A stretch of DNA of 64,000 bases from Pseudobdellovibrionaceae bacterium (GCA_019637955.1 JAHBUS010000007.1:181434-245433), one strand, 5' to 3'; positions 50,723 through 61,235 are shown, counted from the first letter of the stretch. Program-made: numbers and translations. The notes: a model not told the origin generated them from the letters alone.

Positions 50723-51706
50723 ATGAAGATCCGACAGACTTACCTCCAGCTCTGCACCTTGCTTTTCGTCCTGACGGCCGCCGTCACGGCGCAGGCCGGA
50801 AGTTGGTCTCTCCCGGCCTTGAACGCCCGCACTCAACAGCTCTGGCTGGTGAATACGAGCGCCCAAGAGCAGATCGCCTGGGTCGCCCCGGCGCACGAAG
50901 ACGCGAACACCAACGCGGAGATCAGCGTGGAACTCGCGCCGTGGTCGCGCCAGCAAGTGGACGTGAGCGCTTTGGCAAGCAGCCCCTGGCTGCAGGTGAA
51001 AGCGCGCGAGGGCGCGAGTCTTCAGGTGATGATGAACGAAAATGGCCGCTGGGTTTCGATCCCGGAAGGCCGCACCAACAAACGCGGACTGCAAACCTCG
51101 CAAGGGGAAGCCGTGTTTGTGACCAACTTAAGTCCCATAAGCCAAGATGGCGAGATCGTTGTTCAGCTACGGAACGGGAGACTTTGGCGTCAAGCTTTTC
51201 AAATGCTCGCATTTGAGAGTGCCAAGGTCTCCCTGCCCGAATTCGACTTCGTGCAAATCGAAGTCCGCGCCGCCATGGCGATCAACGCTTGGACCTGGTC
51301 CGCGCAAGGAACGCAATTTCTGAAACCTCTGCAAGAAGATGCGTACCGCAAGAGCGGCACGCGTTTTCTACTCGCCAACCCCGAAAAAAACCAAAGCTTC
51401 GTTGTCGAACTGACCGACCCCACGATGATCGCGCAGGCCCGCGCGCAAATTCAAAATCCGCACGATTTCCGCGCGCGCATCTTGTTCGCCGAAATAGGCG
51501 CCACGCCCAATAGCACCAACCAAGATTTGGCCAACTGGGGCCGCGGCTCCTGGTCGTGGCACGTCTCCAAACCGATCAAATTCGGCGAACTTGCCAGCCA
51601 AGCCTGTGACGGCTCACCCGAGTTCATCGAGGATTTCCTCGCCGCCTGGCTCAAATCTGGATCCATCATTTGCTTCTGGAACTACAAGGTCGTTCAGGAA
51701 CTCTGA
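50723..51706 (+). CDS. Secreted protein with BP74-like C-terminal domain
   Basis: A 327-aa protein. A signal peptide (residues 1-25) is followed by a beta-rich domain (about 30-195), then a region resembling the BP74 N-terminal domain: SFVVELTDPTMIAQARAQI, FAEIGATPNSTNQDLANWGRGSWSWHV, ACDGSPEFIEDFLAAWL and a final YKVVQEL. BP74 domains occur in secreted calcium-linked proteins. Role not known. Confidence 0.65.
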   Translation: MKIRQTYLQLCTLLFVLTAAVTAQAGSWSLPALNARTQQLWLVNTSAQEQIAWVAPAHEDANTNAEISVELAPWSRQQVDVSALASSPWLQVKAREGASLQVMMNENGRWVSIPEGRTNKRGLQTSQGEAVFVTNLSPISQDGEIVVQLRNGRLWRQAFQMLAFESAKVSLPEFDFVQIEVRAAMAINAWTWSAQGTQFLKPLQEDAYRKSGTRFLLANPEKNQSFVVELTDPTMIAQARAQIQNPHDFRARILFAEIGATPNSTNQDLANWGRGSWSWHVSKPIKFGELASQACDGSPEFIEDFLAAWLKSGSIICFWNYKVVQEL

Positions 51707-52192
51707 TCAGGGAAGCTGCGTGCTCGCGCTTTGACCTTGAGTCTCTTCCACTTCCACGCGCAGACTCTGCACGCCGTGTTTCTTGAACTCGGTCAAAAAG
51801 TTTTCGGCCAAAAGACGCGAGAGCTGCTCGACGCTGGTGTTGGTCACCGGCAGCAGCACCACTTCGTTTTCGGGAAAGACGTAAAACCGGTCGCGAAAGG
51901 TCACTTCGAGCGACGGGCCTTGACGCTTGAATTTCATGTCCGGGTGCTTTTCGGGCATGAGCACGTGCTCGTCCCACCGGTCCAAGGCCGCCTTGATCAA
52001 AGTCTTAAAGACATTAAAATCGACGAAATAGCCCGAGGCCGACAGATCCGCCTGGGCCGGCACCTGCAAATCGACCCGCACCTGGTAGTTGTGCCCATGC
52101 AGCATCTCGGCCTTTTTGTCGTCAAAGATCAAAAAATGCGCGCTCGAGAACTTAAAGTTTTGCTTGAACAGGTGCAAAGTCGTATGAGACAT
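51707..52192 (-). CDS. 6-pyruvoyl-tetrahydropterin synthase/QueD family protein (copy 1)
   Basis: A 161-aa protein with the zinc-binding His residues FSSAHFLIF (His) and LHGHNYQVRV (HGH), late DEHVL and VEVEETQGQSA. Diverges from another PTPS-family gene only 15 bp away. One of the two probably makes 6-carboxy-tetrahydropterin for queuosine; the other may act in pterin metabolism. Confidence 0.85.
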   Translation of the reverse strand: MSHTTLHLFKQNFKFSSAHFLIFDDKKAEMLHGHNYQVRVDLQVPAQADLSASGYFVDFNVFKTLIKAALDRWDEHVLMPEKHPDMKFKRQGPSLEVTFRDRFYVFPENEVVLLPVTNTSVEQLSRLLAENFLTEFKKHGVQSLRVEVEETQGQSASTQLP

Positions 52193-52207
52193 GCCGAAGG
52201 ATATAGC

Positions 52208-52573
52208 ATGAAAGTCGAACTGAAACAGCATTTTCGAATTGAATCCGCGCGCTCCCTACCGGGCCTTCCCGAGGGGCATCCCTGCCGCCGGCTGCACGGC
52301 CATTCCTTCAAAATTTCGCTCGTTTTACGCGGAGAGATCGACGCCAAAATCGGCTGGCTGCGTGACTACCATGAGATTGCGCGCACGGTGGATCCGGTCC
52401 TCAAAACCCTGGATCACCACGTGCTGAATGAAGTCCCGGGTCTCGAAAATCCGACGTCGGAGCACCTTGCGATCTACCTGTATGAGAACATCAAAACTCT
52501 CATCCCGCAGCTCGTTCAAGTTCAGGTGTCAGAGACTCCCGACACCGAATGCTCGTACCCCATCGCCCACTGA
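52208..52573 (+). CDS. queD: 6-carboxy-tetrahydropterin synthase QueD-like protein (copy 2)
   Basis: A 121-aa protein closer in size to classical QueD: FRIESARSLPGLPEGHPCRRLHGHSFKISL (Cys and HGH), LRDYHEIARTVDPVLKTLDHHVLNEV, NPTSEHLAIYLY, VSETPDTECSY. AAGGA precedes the ATG. The 3' end overlaps the convergent MOSC gene by 45 bp. Confidence 0.88.
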   Translation: MKVELKQHFRIESARSLPGLPEGHPCRRLHGHSFKISLVLRGEIDAKIGWLRDYHEIARTVDPVLKTLDHHVLNEVPGLENPTSEHLAIYLYENIKTLIPQLVQVQVSETPDTECSYPIAH

Positions 52574-53359
52574 GACGTGCCCGCCTTCTTTTGAAAAGGC
52601 ATGCACTCCAAAGTAAACTTTGTTTTTGTCGCGCCTGAAACCCGCGAGCGTTTTGAGCGGCTCTGCCGAGATCTTGCGTCCCTCGTCTTGATCGATGGTC
52701 GTGATCGGACAGCGCGCGACGCGCTGTCGAATCTCGATGCGCGCCCCCGGGAGTTGGATCGCGCTCCAGCCGTCTTCGGCGAAAGCCGCACCCGACTCGT
52801 CTTCTAGAACCAGGTTCGGTCTGAACCGGTGAATGGGAATCTCTTCGTCCATTCGGTTATTGAGTTCGCGCAAGGAGGCCCTCGTCGCGATCATGAGTGG
52901 CTGCTGATCCGCGAAGCGCACCGGCTGATCGAGAAGAACTTTGGACTCGGTGACCTGGCGGTGAAACCCCTGGGCAACGCCCACAAGCTCAACGGGCTCC
53001 CCGACGACGTCCGAAAGATACGCGTGCAGGCGCGCATCGGGCTCGACCCCTGCCTCGACGTCATCATTCCAAACTCGCACCTTTCTGGTGCGCTCGGGAC
53101 GCACTCCCGGCTTCATCGCGAGCTCGATCAGACCGGAGGGCGTTTGCATCGAAATTTGGTCGTTTTTGAGAGACAAAAGAAGGCGCGCCATCTGCGGCTT
53201 TTCGCGCTGGGTGAGCATGGAACCGTCGGGGCGAACGATCATCCAGTGACGGTCCCACCTCAAGCCCGTGGGAAGAAGCTCGCTCGCTTCGAGCGAGATG
53301 CCATGACAGGACTTCACGGGGTAAATCCAGATCTCCGCCACCCGCAAAGCGCTAGACAT
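52529..53359 (-). CDS. MOSC-domain protein (YcbX-like)
   Basis: A 276-aa protein with an N-terminal MOSC beta-barrel domain (RVAEIWIYPVKSCHGISLEASELLPTGLRWDRHWMIV) and MOSC core (RFRPNLVLEDESGAAFAEDGW, RCPITTIDQDEG with the conserved Cys). Related proteins reduce N-hydroxylated compounds with a molybdenum cofactor. ATG 53359 overlaps the stop of the psd gene by 8 bp. Confidence 0.88.
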   Translation of the reverse strand: MSSALRVAEIWIYPVKSCHGISLEASELLPTGLRWDRHWMIVRPDGSMLTQREKPQMARLLLSLKNDQISMQTPSGLIELAMKPGVRPERTRKVRVWNDDVEAGVEPDARLHAYLSDVVGEPVELVGVAQGFHRQVTESKVLLDQPVRFADQQPLMIATRASLRELNNRMDEEIPIHRFRPNLVLEDESGAAFAEDGWSAIQLPGARIEIRQRVARCPITTIDQDEGRKISAEPLKTLAGFRRDKNKVYFGVHAFSKEGGHVSVGDGVRAFGVGSL

Positions 53360-54185
53360 GCTGGTCAAAATCGGCGCGCACGCGCACTTGATGGCCAAGG
53401 GGAAGTTTGTTCCAATCCTGGGGCAGGGCCTCGGCCGACAAGCACATCACCACCGTGCTTCCCATGTGGAAGGCGCCCAGCTCGTCGCCTTTTTGCAACG
53501 CCACCCCGCCGCCGAATTCGCGAGTGATGGGCTTCATCTGCAGGGCCGCGTTCGTGCGGAACTCGGGCCAGAACGCGAGCGACATCTGTCCCACATTGGT
53601 GGCGCCCACCAAAACCACGGCGATCAAACCCTTTTCGGTTTCGATTTCAACCACCACACGTTCATTGATCGAAAAAAGGTTGTCGATGTGGCTGGTCGAC
53701 CATTCGTTCACGGGCCAGAGCGCGCCCGGGATGTAAACGACTTGGCGGACCTTGCCGGTCACGGGGCTGTGCACGCGGTGGTAATCGGTTGGGCAAAGGT
53801 AATAGGTCGCGAACGCGCCCTTTTCGTAGGGCTTGCAATCCAGCGCCCCCAAAAACTCGCGCAGCCGGTAGGTTTTGCCTTTGGCTTGGATGAGATCGCC
53901 CTTTTCCAGGGACCCCATTTGGGTGATGCGGCTGTCAGCGGGGTGAACCAAGTCTTTGGCCCCCAGCGGGCGCAGCCCCGGCTTGAGGCGGCGAACAAAC
54001 AGATCGCCGATCGATTTGTAGTGGCCGATGTCGTGCTCAGCCTCGCTGAGGTCGATTTTATAGCGGTTGGCAAACCACTTCATCGACGCTTGGCTCAGCG
54101 GTGCGGGCAAAGGGAGGTGAACCAGGTAACCGGTCACGCGACTGAGAAATCTTTTCGGAGTGAGGTGCAGAATCGGTCCCAACAT
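53352..54185 (-). CDS. psd: Phosphatidylserine decarboxylase
   Basis: A 277-aa proenzyme making phosphatidylethanolamine. Catalytic VHPADSRI (Asp), YHRVHSPV (His) and the self-cleavage site near the C-terminus in GAFHMGSTVV, where Ser becomes the pyruvoyl group. The motif is MGST rather than the usual LGST. Operon with the MOSC gene downstream. Confidence 0.92.
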   Translation of the reverse strand: MLGPILHLTPKRFLSRVTGYLVHLPLPAPLSQASMKWFANRYKIDLSEAEHDIGHYKSIGDLFVRRLKPGLRPLGAKDLVHPADSRITQMGSLEKGDLIQAKGKTYRLREFLGALDCKPYEKGAFATYYLCPTDYHRVHSPVTGKVRQVVYIPGALWPVNEWSTSHIDNLFSINERVVVEIETEKGLIAVVLVGATNVGQMSLAFWPEFRTNAALQMKPITREFGGGVALQKGDELGAFHMGSTVVMCLSAEALPQDWNKLPLGHQVRVRADFDQHV

Positions 54186-54236
54186 GCAGGCGAGTGTACC
54201 AGCGTCCCTCGGGATGTGCTAGAAGAGCCGCCACGC

Positions 54237-55802
54237 ATGCCTAAAATTCTGCAAAACATTGAAATCGGGATCGACGACTCGCTGGACGAAAAACTCCAGT
54301 GGCTGGAGCCGTCCTATGCCGAATACCGTGTTTTGCGGCAAAGCGTGGACGCCCGGCGCCGTCACTCCCCCCATTTTGTCTACACGGTGGAGGTCGCCCC
54401 GAAAGGTGAGAAGCTCACGCTGTCCGACCACCCGGTGACGGCGGTTCCGCACAAGGGCACCGACAAGCCTTTGATCGTCGGCTCCGGTCCCGCGGGTCTT
54501 TTTGCCGCGCTTCGCCTGGTTGAAAGGGGCATCCCCTGCCACCTCTTTGAACGCGGCAGCGAGTCCAGCGAGCGCATCAAAGGCATCAACAAGTACTGGC
54601 GCCACGGTCAGCTCGATCCCCGCAACAACGTCTGCTACGGCGAGGGCGGCGCGGGCCTGTACTCGGATGGTAAACTCATCACGCGCATCAAGAGCCCCTA
54701 CATCCCTTACGTTCTTCACCGCCTGGTCCAGTTCGGCGCGCCGGCCGAGATTCAGTACCTGTCGAATCCGCACGTGGGCTCAGATAAAATCCGGCGCGTG
54801 ATTCCAAAAATCCGCGAATTTCTCAAGGCGCGCGGCTGCGAGATTCACTTCAACACCAAGGTGACCGAGATTTTGACCGAGGGCGGGCGCGTAACGGGCT
54901 TGAAGACCGAGCACGGCGACACTTTCCTGAGTTCGCACGTGATCTTGGCCACCGGCCACTCGGCCGAGGATATGCTTGAACATCTGCGAGATAAGGGCGT
55001 GTTTCTCGAGGGCAAATCCTTCGCCATGGGCCTTCGCATCGAGCACCCGCAAAAACTGATCAACCAGATTCAGTACCGCGATTTCGCCGAGCACCCCAAA
55101 CTGGGCTCGGCCAACTACAAGCTCGTGCACCACGACGACAAAAGCGGCATTGGCGTTTACAGCTTTTGCATGTGTCCGGGCGGCTACGTCTTGTCCTCAG
55201 GAACAGAAGCCGACAGCATCGTGTGCAATGGCATGAGCAACTACCACCGCAACTCGCCGTTCGCGAACGCGGCGATCGTGGTGTCGATCGACCATCAAAA
55301 GAATTTCGGGCAAGACCTCTGGGGCGGCATGAAGCTGCGACGGCAACTGGAAGTTGATTTCTTCCAGGCCGTGCAAAAGAACGGCGGCAGCAAAGAACTC
55401 CCCGCGCAAAAGGTCTCGGATTTTTTTGGCGGCCGCGGCGGCCCCGTCCGCGCCGGCAGCTCACCCTCGGGCGCCATCCCGGTGCGCATGGATCAGCTCC
55501 TCCCGAAAGAGATGAGCAAACGCATCCAAGAGGGGCTCGAAAAGTTCGACCGTTCGATGAAGGGTTTTCTCTCGGACGAAGCGCTCTTTTACGGGATTGA
55601 ATCGCGCACATCCTGCCCGGTGCGCGTCACCCGCGACAAAGACACCCTGCAAAGCCTTTCGCACCAAGGTCTCTACCCTTGCGGCGAAGGCGCCGGTTAT
55701 GCGGGCGGCATCACGAGCGCGGCGTGCGACGGCATTCGCATCGCCGAGAAAATCGCGGAAGCCCTGAGCGGTCTCGAACTCGAAGCGCCGGCTGAAGCCT
55801 GA
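54237..55802 (+). CDS. FAD-dependent dehydrogenase (large NAD(FAD)-utilising family)
   Basis: A 521-aa flavoprotein: an N-terminal small domain, FAD-binding LIVGSGPAGLFAALRLVERG (about 82), GEGGAGLYSDGKLITR, ILATGHSAEDM and C-terminal GLYPCGEGAGYAGGITSAACDGIRIAE. The family is common but lacks a defined substrate. ATG 54237; the open frame upstream overlies psd and is not coding. Confidence 0.88.
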   Translation: MPKILQNIEIGIDDSLDEKLQWLEPSYAEYRVLRQSVDARRRHSPHFVYTVEVAPKGEKLTLSDHPVTAVPHKGTDKPLIVGSGPAGLFAALRLVERGIPCHLFERGSESSERIKGINKYWRHGQLDPRNNVCYGEGGAGLYSDGKLITRIKSPYIPYVLHRLVQFGAPAEIQYLSNPHVGSDKIRRVIPKIREFLKARGCEIHFNTKVTEILTEGGRVTGLKTEHGDTFLSSHVILATGHSAEDMLEHLRDKGVFLEGKSFAMGLRIEHPQKLINQIQYRDFAEHPKLGSANYKLVHHDDKSGIGVYSFCMCPGGYVLSSGTEADSIVCNGMSNYHRNSPFANAAIVVSIDHQKNFGQDLWGGMKLRRQLEVDFFQAVQKNGGSKELPAQKVSDFFGGRGGPVRAGSSPSGAIPVRMDQLLPKEMSKRIQEGLEKFDRSMKGFLSDEALFYGIESRTSCPVRVTRDKDTLQSLSHQGLYPCGEGAGYAGGITSAACDGIRIAEKIAEALSGLELEAPAEA

Positions 55803-55805
55803 ACG

Positions 55806-55832
55806 AAAAACGGCGAGCTTTCTAGCTCGCCG
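55806..55832. terminator. Bidirectional terminator hairpin
   Basis: Stem CGGCGAGCT (55811-55819) / AGCTCGCCG (55824-55832), loop TTCT. On the minus strand it is followed by a T-run (complement of 55806-55810), serving the gene ending at 55861. It also lies just after the FAD gene. Confidence 0.75.
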
Positions 55833-55860
55833 CCTCCAAGTTGCAACATAAAATAAAAGA

Positions 55861-56271
55861 TCAATTCACCCACGTGCAGAGGTAACGGTCTTTGTCCAAA
55901 GTGTCAGCGGTTGAAACCCATAAGGTGAACCGTTGCGGCTCATCATGCGGCTCCATGCTCACGTGCACATTCATGTCGGTGCAAGCGGTTCCGAACAGAC
56001 GGGCGCTGTTCGTCGCTCCGGGGATCATGGACCCACGGCGCAGGCGGCCCTCGCACTCGCCCAAAAGCTGATTTTTCACGATGATCAGGTTCAGGTTCTC
56101 GCGGCGGGTGATCGTGGTCTCGAAGGTCGATCCGAGCTCCACCTCGCCCTCAAACAAGCGCAGACGGCAAAAAGCAACGGGATCGGTCTTGACGGGAAGC
56201 TGGGCCATCACGGGGTGACAAGCCATGAATGGCAAAACCAAGATCATCCAACGAATCAGCAACTTGATCAC
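55861..56271 (-). CDS. Secreted hypothetical protein at the end of the icmF operon
   Basis: A 136-aa protein with a signal peptide ([23 protein letters not shown]) and a beta-rich body with four cysteines ([36 protein letters not shown]). Its start overlaps the icmF stop by 4 bp, yet no metabolic link is evident. Confidence 0.65.
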   Translation of the reverse strand: MIKLLIRWMILVLPFMACHPVMAQLPVKTDPVAFCRLRLFEGEVELGSTFETTITRRENLNLIIVKNQLLGECEGRLRRGSMIPGATNSARLFGTACTDMNVHVSMEPHDEPQRFTLWVSTADTLDKDRYLCTWVN

Positions 56272-59200
56272 AAGTTTCTCCTGTACTGCCCGCCAACCTC
56301 ATACAAGGCCTGGCTCATCTGGAACAGCGAACACACGCGAGCTGCCTTCATCAACGATTCGAAGATGTTTTGTCCAGTCAGGACCGCATTCTGCAGCTCT
56401 TTCAAGGCCTTCTCACCTTGAGCGTCATGCTCGGTCTGAAACTTTTTCACGTTGCCCAGCTGCTGGTTCTTCTCGTCATAACTCGCGCGCGCGAGTTCGA
56501 TTTTGGGCGGGACGTAACCGGCCGCCATCGTCTTGGGATCGATAAAGGTGTTCACGCCAATAATGGGCAGAGAACCGTTATGTTTCAACGTCTCGTAATA
56601 CAAAGACTCTTCCTGGATTTTGGAGCGCTGGTACTGCGTCTCCATCGCGCCCAAAACGCCGCCGCGTTCATTGAGCTTCATGAACAGATCCAGCACGCCC
56701 TCTTCGACGAGATCGGTCAGCTCTTCCATGAAGTAGGATCCCTGCATGGGGTTCTCGTTCATGGTCATGCCGAACTCGCGGTTGATGATCATTTGGATCG
56801 CCATCGCCCGGCGCACCGACTCCTCGGTGGGCGTCGTGATCGCCTCGTCGTACGCATTGGTGTGGAGGCTGTTGCAGTTGTCATAGATCGCGATCAAGGC
56901 CTGCAAGGTCGTGCGGATGTCGTTGAACGCGATCTCTTGCGCGTGCAAACTGCGGCCGCTCGTCTGAATGTGGTACTTGAGCTTCTGCGAGCGGTCGTTG
57001 CCTTTATAGAGGTCGCGCATGGCCACGGCCCAAATCCGGCGGGCCACGCGGCCCAGCGCCGAGTACTCGGGATCCAAACCGTTCGAGAAGAAGAACGAAA
57101 GGTTCGGCGCGAAATCGTCGATCTTCATCCCGCGCGCGAGGTAATACTCGACGAACGTGAACCCGTTCGAGAGGGTGAACGCCAGCTGACTGATCGGGTT
57201 CGCTCCGGCCTCGGCGATGTGGTAGCCCGAGATCGAGACCGAATAGAAGTTGCGGACTTTTTTGTTCACGAAGTACTGCTGGATATCGCCCATCATTTTG
57301 AGCGCGAAGCCGATCGAGAAGATGCAGGTGTTCTGCCCTTGATCTTCTTTCAGAATATCCGCCTGCACGGTGCCGCGCACCTGCTGCATCGTCCAGTCGG
57401 CGGTCTCTTGCCATTCGGCATCGCTCAATTTGCGGCCCATCTCTTTTTCTTTGCGCTCAACCTGCTGGTCGATCGCGGTGTTGAAGTAGAAGGCCAAAAT
57501 CATCGGCGCCGGCCCATTGATGGTCATGCTCACCGACGTGTTCGGATTGATCAAATCAAAGCCCGCGTAGAGCTTTTTCATGTCATTCAACGTGCAGATG
57601 CTGACGCCCGACTCGCCGACTTTGCCGAAGATGTCGGGGCGCTCGTTGGGATCTTGTCCGTACAGGGTGACCGAATCAAAGGCCGTCGAGAGACGGTGCG
57701 CTTTTTCCCCTTCGCAAAGGTAATGGAAGCGGCGGTTGGTGCGCTCCGGGGTGCCTTCGCCCGCGAACATGCGCTTGGGATCTTCATCCTCGCGCTTGAG
57801 CGGAAACACGCCCGCCGTGAAAGGAAACTCGCCCGGCACGTTTTCAAGCTTGAGGTACCGGAAGCGGTCGCCCCAGTCTTTAAATTTGGGCACCACCACG
57901 CGGCGGATGCGCGTTCCCGAAAGCGATTCTCGCGTCAGCGGCTGACGGATCTCCTTGTCGCGAACCTTAAAGACGAATTCGTCGCCCGCGTAACGGGCTT
58001 GCAGATCCTGAAAGTTCTGAAGCTGCAAAAGTTCATCGGCCTGAAAGCCCGCGCTGAGCTCCTTCCAGAGTTGATCGAACTCGGAGGAGCTGCCCTTCAT
58101 CGCGGTTCGCAAGTTTTGGATCGCGCCGAGCTTCGAGGCCTTTTCGGCGAGCTCTTCGGTGCGTTTTTTGTAGCCCCGCACGGCCGCGACGATTTCGGAG
58201 AGGTAGTTTTGGCGGTTCGGCGGGATGATCACATGCTCTTCGGCCGAAAGGATCGCCTTTTTAAAGCTCTCCTCCAGTTTCCAAGAATGCTGGGGCTGCT
58301 GGCCCGCGAGCAAATCTGTCAGGTGCAAGAACAGGCGGTTGAGGCCGCCGTCGTTGAACTGCGAGGCTTGAGTCAAAAACACCGGGACGGGTTCATTGGA
58401 GTCGAAAAGTTTGCGCGAACGTTTGTACTGTTTGCTCACGTCGCGAAGCGCATCTTGAGCGCCCCGGCGGTCGGCCTTGTTCACCGCAATCAAGTCGGCG
58501 AAGTCGATCATGTCGATCTTTTCGAGCTGCGACTGCGCGCCAAAATCGGAGGTCATCACGTACATCGACAGATCGGACACTTCGGTGATCGCGGTGTTGC
58601 CTTGGCCGATCCCCGACGTCTCGGCGATGATCAGGTCAAAATCGAGTTTTTTGCAGAAATCCAGAATCGATGGCAAGCTGCCCGCGATTTCGCGCCCTGA
58701 GCCTCGGCTGGCCACCGAACGCATAAAGACGCGGTCGCGCGAGAGTGAATTCATCCGGATGCGGTCACCCAAGAGCGAGCCGCCCGTTTTGGCTTTTGAC
58801 GGATCGACGCAGACGACGGCGATTTTTTTGTCTTTGTACGCGTTCAGATAACGCTGAACGAGTTCGTCGATCAGTGACGACTTCCCGGCGCCGCCCGTCC
58901 CGGTGATCCCCAACACGAGGGGCGCACCCTTTTTGGCGGCGAACGGATCCAAGCCAAATTTGGCCAGCGACACGTCTTGGCGGCCCGCCTCAATCGCTGA
59001 AAGGGCCAGGCCCAATTCGTAAGAGGGAATAGGGTTCGGTCCTTCGAAAGACTTTTTGACCTTTTGCGAGCGCGCGGCTTCGACCGGGTCAAAATCGCAG
59101 GCTTCGATGATCATGTTGATCATGCCCTCCAACCCCAGCCGCCGGCCGTCGTCGGGATGGAAAATCTGCGAAATGCCGTAAGCCTCGAGTTCCTTTTTCT

Positions 59201-59549
59201 CGTCGTACACGATCACGCCGCCGCCGCCGCCAAAAACTTTGACGTAACCGGCGCCCGCTTCATCGAGGAGGTCCTTCATGTATTTGAAGTACTCCATGTG
59301 CCCGCCCTGGTAGGAGCTCACGCAAATGCCTTGCGCGCCTTCTTGCAGCGCCGCTCGCACGACGTCCGCGACAGAGCGGTTGTGACCCAAGTGGATCACC
59401 TCGGCGCCAAAATCCTGGAGGATCCGGCGGATGATGTTGATCGTGGCGTCGTGGCCATCGAACAAAGACGCGGCCGTCACCACCCGAATGGGGTGACGGG
59501 CTTGGTGTTTCGTGAATCCGGGACTGGAAGTCTTGGCTTGCGGTTTCAT
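56268..59549 (-). CDS. icmF: Fused isobutyryl-CoA mutase (IcmF)
   Basis: A 1093-aa protein with three parts. The N-terminal B12-binding domain has [14 protein letters not shown] (lower-ligand His) and SSYQGGH. The central MeaB-like GTPase has [16 protein letters not shown] (P-loop, about 213), [21 protein letters not shown] and [11 protein letters not shown]. The C-terminal mutase barrel has [29 protein letters not shown] and [24 protein letters not shown]. It interconverts isobutyryl- and n-butyryl-CoA using coenzyme B12, with the fused G-protein as chaperone. It is followed upstream by enoyl-CoA hydratase and hydroxyacyl-CoA dehydrogenase genes in one operon. Confidence 0.95.
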   Translation of the reverse strand: MKPQAKTSSPGFTKHQARHPIRVVTAASLFDGHDATINIIRRILQDFGAEVIHLGHNRSVADVVRAALQEGAQGICVSSYQGGHMEYFKYMKDLLDEAGAGYVKVFGGGGGVIVYDEKKELEAYGISQIFHPDDGRRLGLEGMINMIIEACDFDPVEAARSQKVKKSFEGPNPIPSYELGLALSAIEAGRQDVSLAKFGLDPFAAKKGAPLVLGITGTGGAGKSSLIDELVQRYLNAYKDKKIAVVCVDPSKAKTGGSLLGDRIRMNSLSRDRVFMRSVASRGSGREIAGSLPSILDFCKKLDFDLIIAETSGIGQGNTAITEVSDLSMYVMTSDFGAQSQLEKIDMIDFADLIAVNKADRRGAQDALRDVSKQYKRSRKLFDSNEPVPVFLTQASQFNDGGLNRLFLHLTDLLAGQQPQHSWKLEESFKKAILSAEEHVIIPPNRQNYLSEIVAAVRGYKKRTEELAEKASKLGAIQNLRTAMKGSSSEFDQLWKELSAGFQADELLQLQNFQDLQARYAGDEFVFKVRDKEIRQPLTRESLSGTRIRRVVVPKFKDWGDRFRYLKLENVPGEFPFTAGVFPLKREDEDPKRMFAGEGTPERTNRRFHYLCEGEKAHRLSTAFDSVTLYGQDPNERPDIFGKVGESGVSICTLNDMKKLYAGFDLINPNTSVSMTINGPAPMILAFYFNTAIDQQVERKEKEMGRKLSDAEWQETADWTMQQVRGTVQADILKEDQGQNTCIFSIGFALKMMGDIQQYFVNKKVRNFYSVSISGYHIAEAGANPISQLAFTLSNGFTFVEYYLARGMKIDDFAPNLSFFFSNGLDPEYSALGRVARRIWAVAMRDLYKGNDRSQKLKYHIQTSGRSLHAQEIAFNDIRTTLQALIAIYDNCNSLHTNAYDEAITTPTEESVRRAMAIQMIINREFGMTMNENPMQGSYFMEELTDLVEEGVLDLFMKLNERGGVLGAMETQYQRSKIQEESLYYETLKHNGSLPIIGVNTFIDPKTMAAGYVPPKIELARASYDEKNQQLGNVKKFQTEHDAQGEKALKELQNAVLTGQNIFESLMKAARVCSLFQMSQALYEVGGQYRRNL

Positions 59550-59574
59550 AGGATCCTTTTGTCGTTTCGAGAGG

Positions 59575-60363
59575 TCACTCGCCGGTGAAGGCCGCTTTGC
59601 GCTTTTCGACGAAGGCCGCCGTGCCTTCGTTCATGTCGCGCGTGGTGAAGAGGTTCGCGAAGGCGTTCGATTCGGTCTTCAGGCCCAAATCAACATCTTG
59701 ATCGTACGCTTCGAGCGCGGCTTTCTTCGACGACTGAACAGCGAGAGGTCCGCGCGTCGCAATGGTCTCCAAAGTTTTCTTGGCGGCGGCCACCAGCTCC
59801 GCCTGCGGCAGGACCTTGTTGGCAAGTCCCAGCGCCAAGGCTTGATCGGCTTTGATCATGTCGCCGGTGAAGATCAGCTCACGGGCTTGATTGAGACCAA
59901 TGGTGCGCGCCAAGCGCACGGTGCCGCCAAAGCCGGGAATCAAACCCAGACTCACTTCGGGAAGACCCATGCGGGCATTGTCCGACGCGTAGATAAAGTC
60001 GCAGGCGAGCGCGAGCTCAAGACCGCCGCCGAGGGCGAAGCCGTTCACGGCCGCGATCACGGGCACGGGCAGCTTTTCAATTTGGCGGAAGACCGATTGC
60101 CCGCGACGGGCGAAGGTCTCGGCTTCGATGGGATTGAGGCCGCGCATCTCTTTGATATCGGCGCCGGCGACGAACGACTTCTCGCCTTGGCCCGTGATCA
60201 CGAGTCCCAGGCACTGCTTGGGAAACGATTTTTCAACGAACGTGAGGGCTTCTCCGAGCTCATTTAAGAGCGCGGCGTTCAGGGCGTTGAGAGCGTCCGG
60301 TCGATTGAGCGTGAGTGTCCAGACGCGGCCTTCGGTTTCGAGTTTCAAGAATTGAAAGTTCAT
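59575..60363 (-). CDS. Enoyl-CoA hydratase/isomerase family protein
   Basis: A 262-aa crotonase. [27 protein letters not shown] and [50 protein letters not shown] include both oxyanion-hole segments and the catalytic Glu in LPEVSLG. It overlaps the dehydrogenase gene by 4 bp and probably hydrates crotonyl-CoA. Confidence 0.92.
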   Translation of the reverse strand: MNFQFLKLETEGRVWTLTLNRPDALNALNAALLNELGEALTFVEKSFPKQCLGLVITGQGEKSFVAGADIKEMRGLNPIEAETFARRGQSVFRQIEKLPVPVIAAVNGFALGGGLELALACDFIYASDNARMGLPEVSLGLIPGFGGTVRLARTIGLNQARELIFTGDMIKADQALALGLANKVLPQAELVAAAKKTLETIATRGPLAVQSSKKAALEAYDQDVDLGLKTESNAFANLFTTRDMNEGTAAFVEKRKAAFTGE

Positions 60364-61235
60364 TTGCTTTGCGCCTCATACTTGTAGAAGCCACGGCCCG
60401 ATTTGCGGCCCATCCAGCCGGCCTCGACGTACTTCACGAGCAAAGGACAGGGGCGGTACTTCGAATCGCCCAAGCCGTCATGCAAGACGTTCATGATCGC
60501 CAGGCAGGTGTCCAGGCCGATAAAGTCCGCGAGCGTGAGCGGTCCCATGGGCTGATTGGTGCCGAGCTTCATCGCATTGTCGATCGCCTCGGGAGAGGCG
60601 ATGCCTTCGTGCAGGGTGTAGACGGCTTCGTTGATCATCGGCATCAGGATGCGGTTGACGATAAAGCCGGGCATGTCTTTGACCGACTCCACAAAAACCT
60701 TGTCCATTTTTTCGGTGAGGCCTTTAACGGTCGCAAACGTCTCATCGGAGGTTTGCAGGCCCTTGATCCCCTCCACGAGTTTCATGAGCGGAACCGGGTT
60801 CATGAAGTGCATGCCGGCCACGAGTTCGGGGCGCTTGGTGGCGGCCGCGATTTTGGTGATCGAAATCGACGAGGTGTTCGACGCCAGGATCACGCCGGGT
60901 TTGGCGATGGCATCGAGCTCTTTGAAGATTTTGAGTTTCAGGTCGATGTTTTCGGTCGCGGCTTCGACGATGAAGTCCGCTTCCGACAAGGCATTCATCC
61001 CCGCCGCGGTTTTGATGCGACCGAGGATCTCTTTCTTTTGATCTTCGCTGAGCGTTCCCTTTTTGATCAGGCGGTCCAAACTCGAGGTGATCGTTGCCAC
61101 CCCTTTTTGCAAAGACGCTTCGCTGATATCAGTCATGATGACGTTCAAACCGAAAGTGGCGGCGACCTGCGCGATGCCGTTTCCCATTTGACCGGCGCCG
61201 ACAACGCCGAGGCTGCGAATCTGATCGAGTTTCAT
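60360..61235 (-). CDS. 3-hydroxybutyryl-CoA dehydrogenase
   Basis: A 291-aa protein. N-terminal Rossmann motif VVGAGQMGNGIAQVAA, NTSSISITKIAA, catalytic His in GMHFMNPVPLMKLVE, and C-terminal GTNQPMGPLTLADFIGLDTCLAIM. ATG 61235 follows GGAG. First gene of the icmF operon (butanoyl-CoA metabolism). Confidence 0.93.
   Translation of the reverse strand: MKLDQIRSLGVVGAGQMGNGIAQVAATFGLNVIMTDISEASLQKGVATITSSLDRLIKKGTLSEDQKKEILGRIKTAAGMNALSEADFIVEAATENIDLKLKIFKELDAIAKPGVILASNTSSISITKIAAATKRPELVAGMHFMNPVPLMKLVEGIKGLQTSDETFATVKGLTEKMDKVFVESVKDMPGFIVNRILMPMINEAVYTLHEGIASPEAIDNAMKLGTNQPMGPLTLADFIGLDTCLAIMNVLHDGLGDSKYRPCPLLVKYVEAGWMGRKSGRGFYKYEAQSK

Noticed and set aside
51731..52207. Plus-strand extension upstream of the queD-like gene
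   Set aside because: Antisense to the other PTPS gene; the conserved start and SD are at 52208.
53358..54236. Long in-frame extension upstream of the FAD-dependent dehydrogenase
   Set aside because: It overlies psd on the other strand and has shadow-type composition; the real protein starts at ATG 54237.
56370..58700. A 776-codon open frame on the plus strand
   Set aside because: It lies wholly antisense to icmF, has low-complexity Arg/Leu/Val composition typical of GC-rich reverse frames, and shows no domain.
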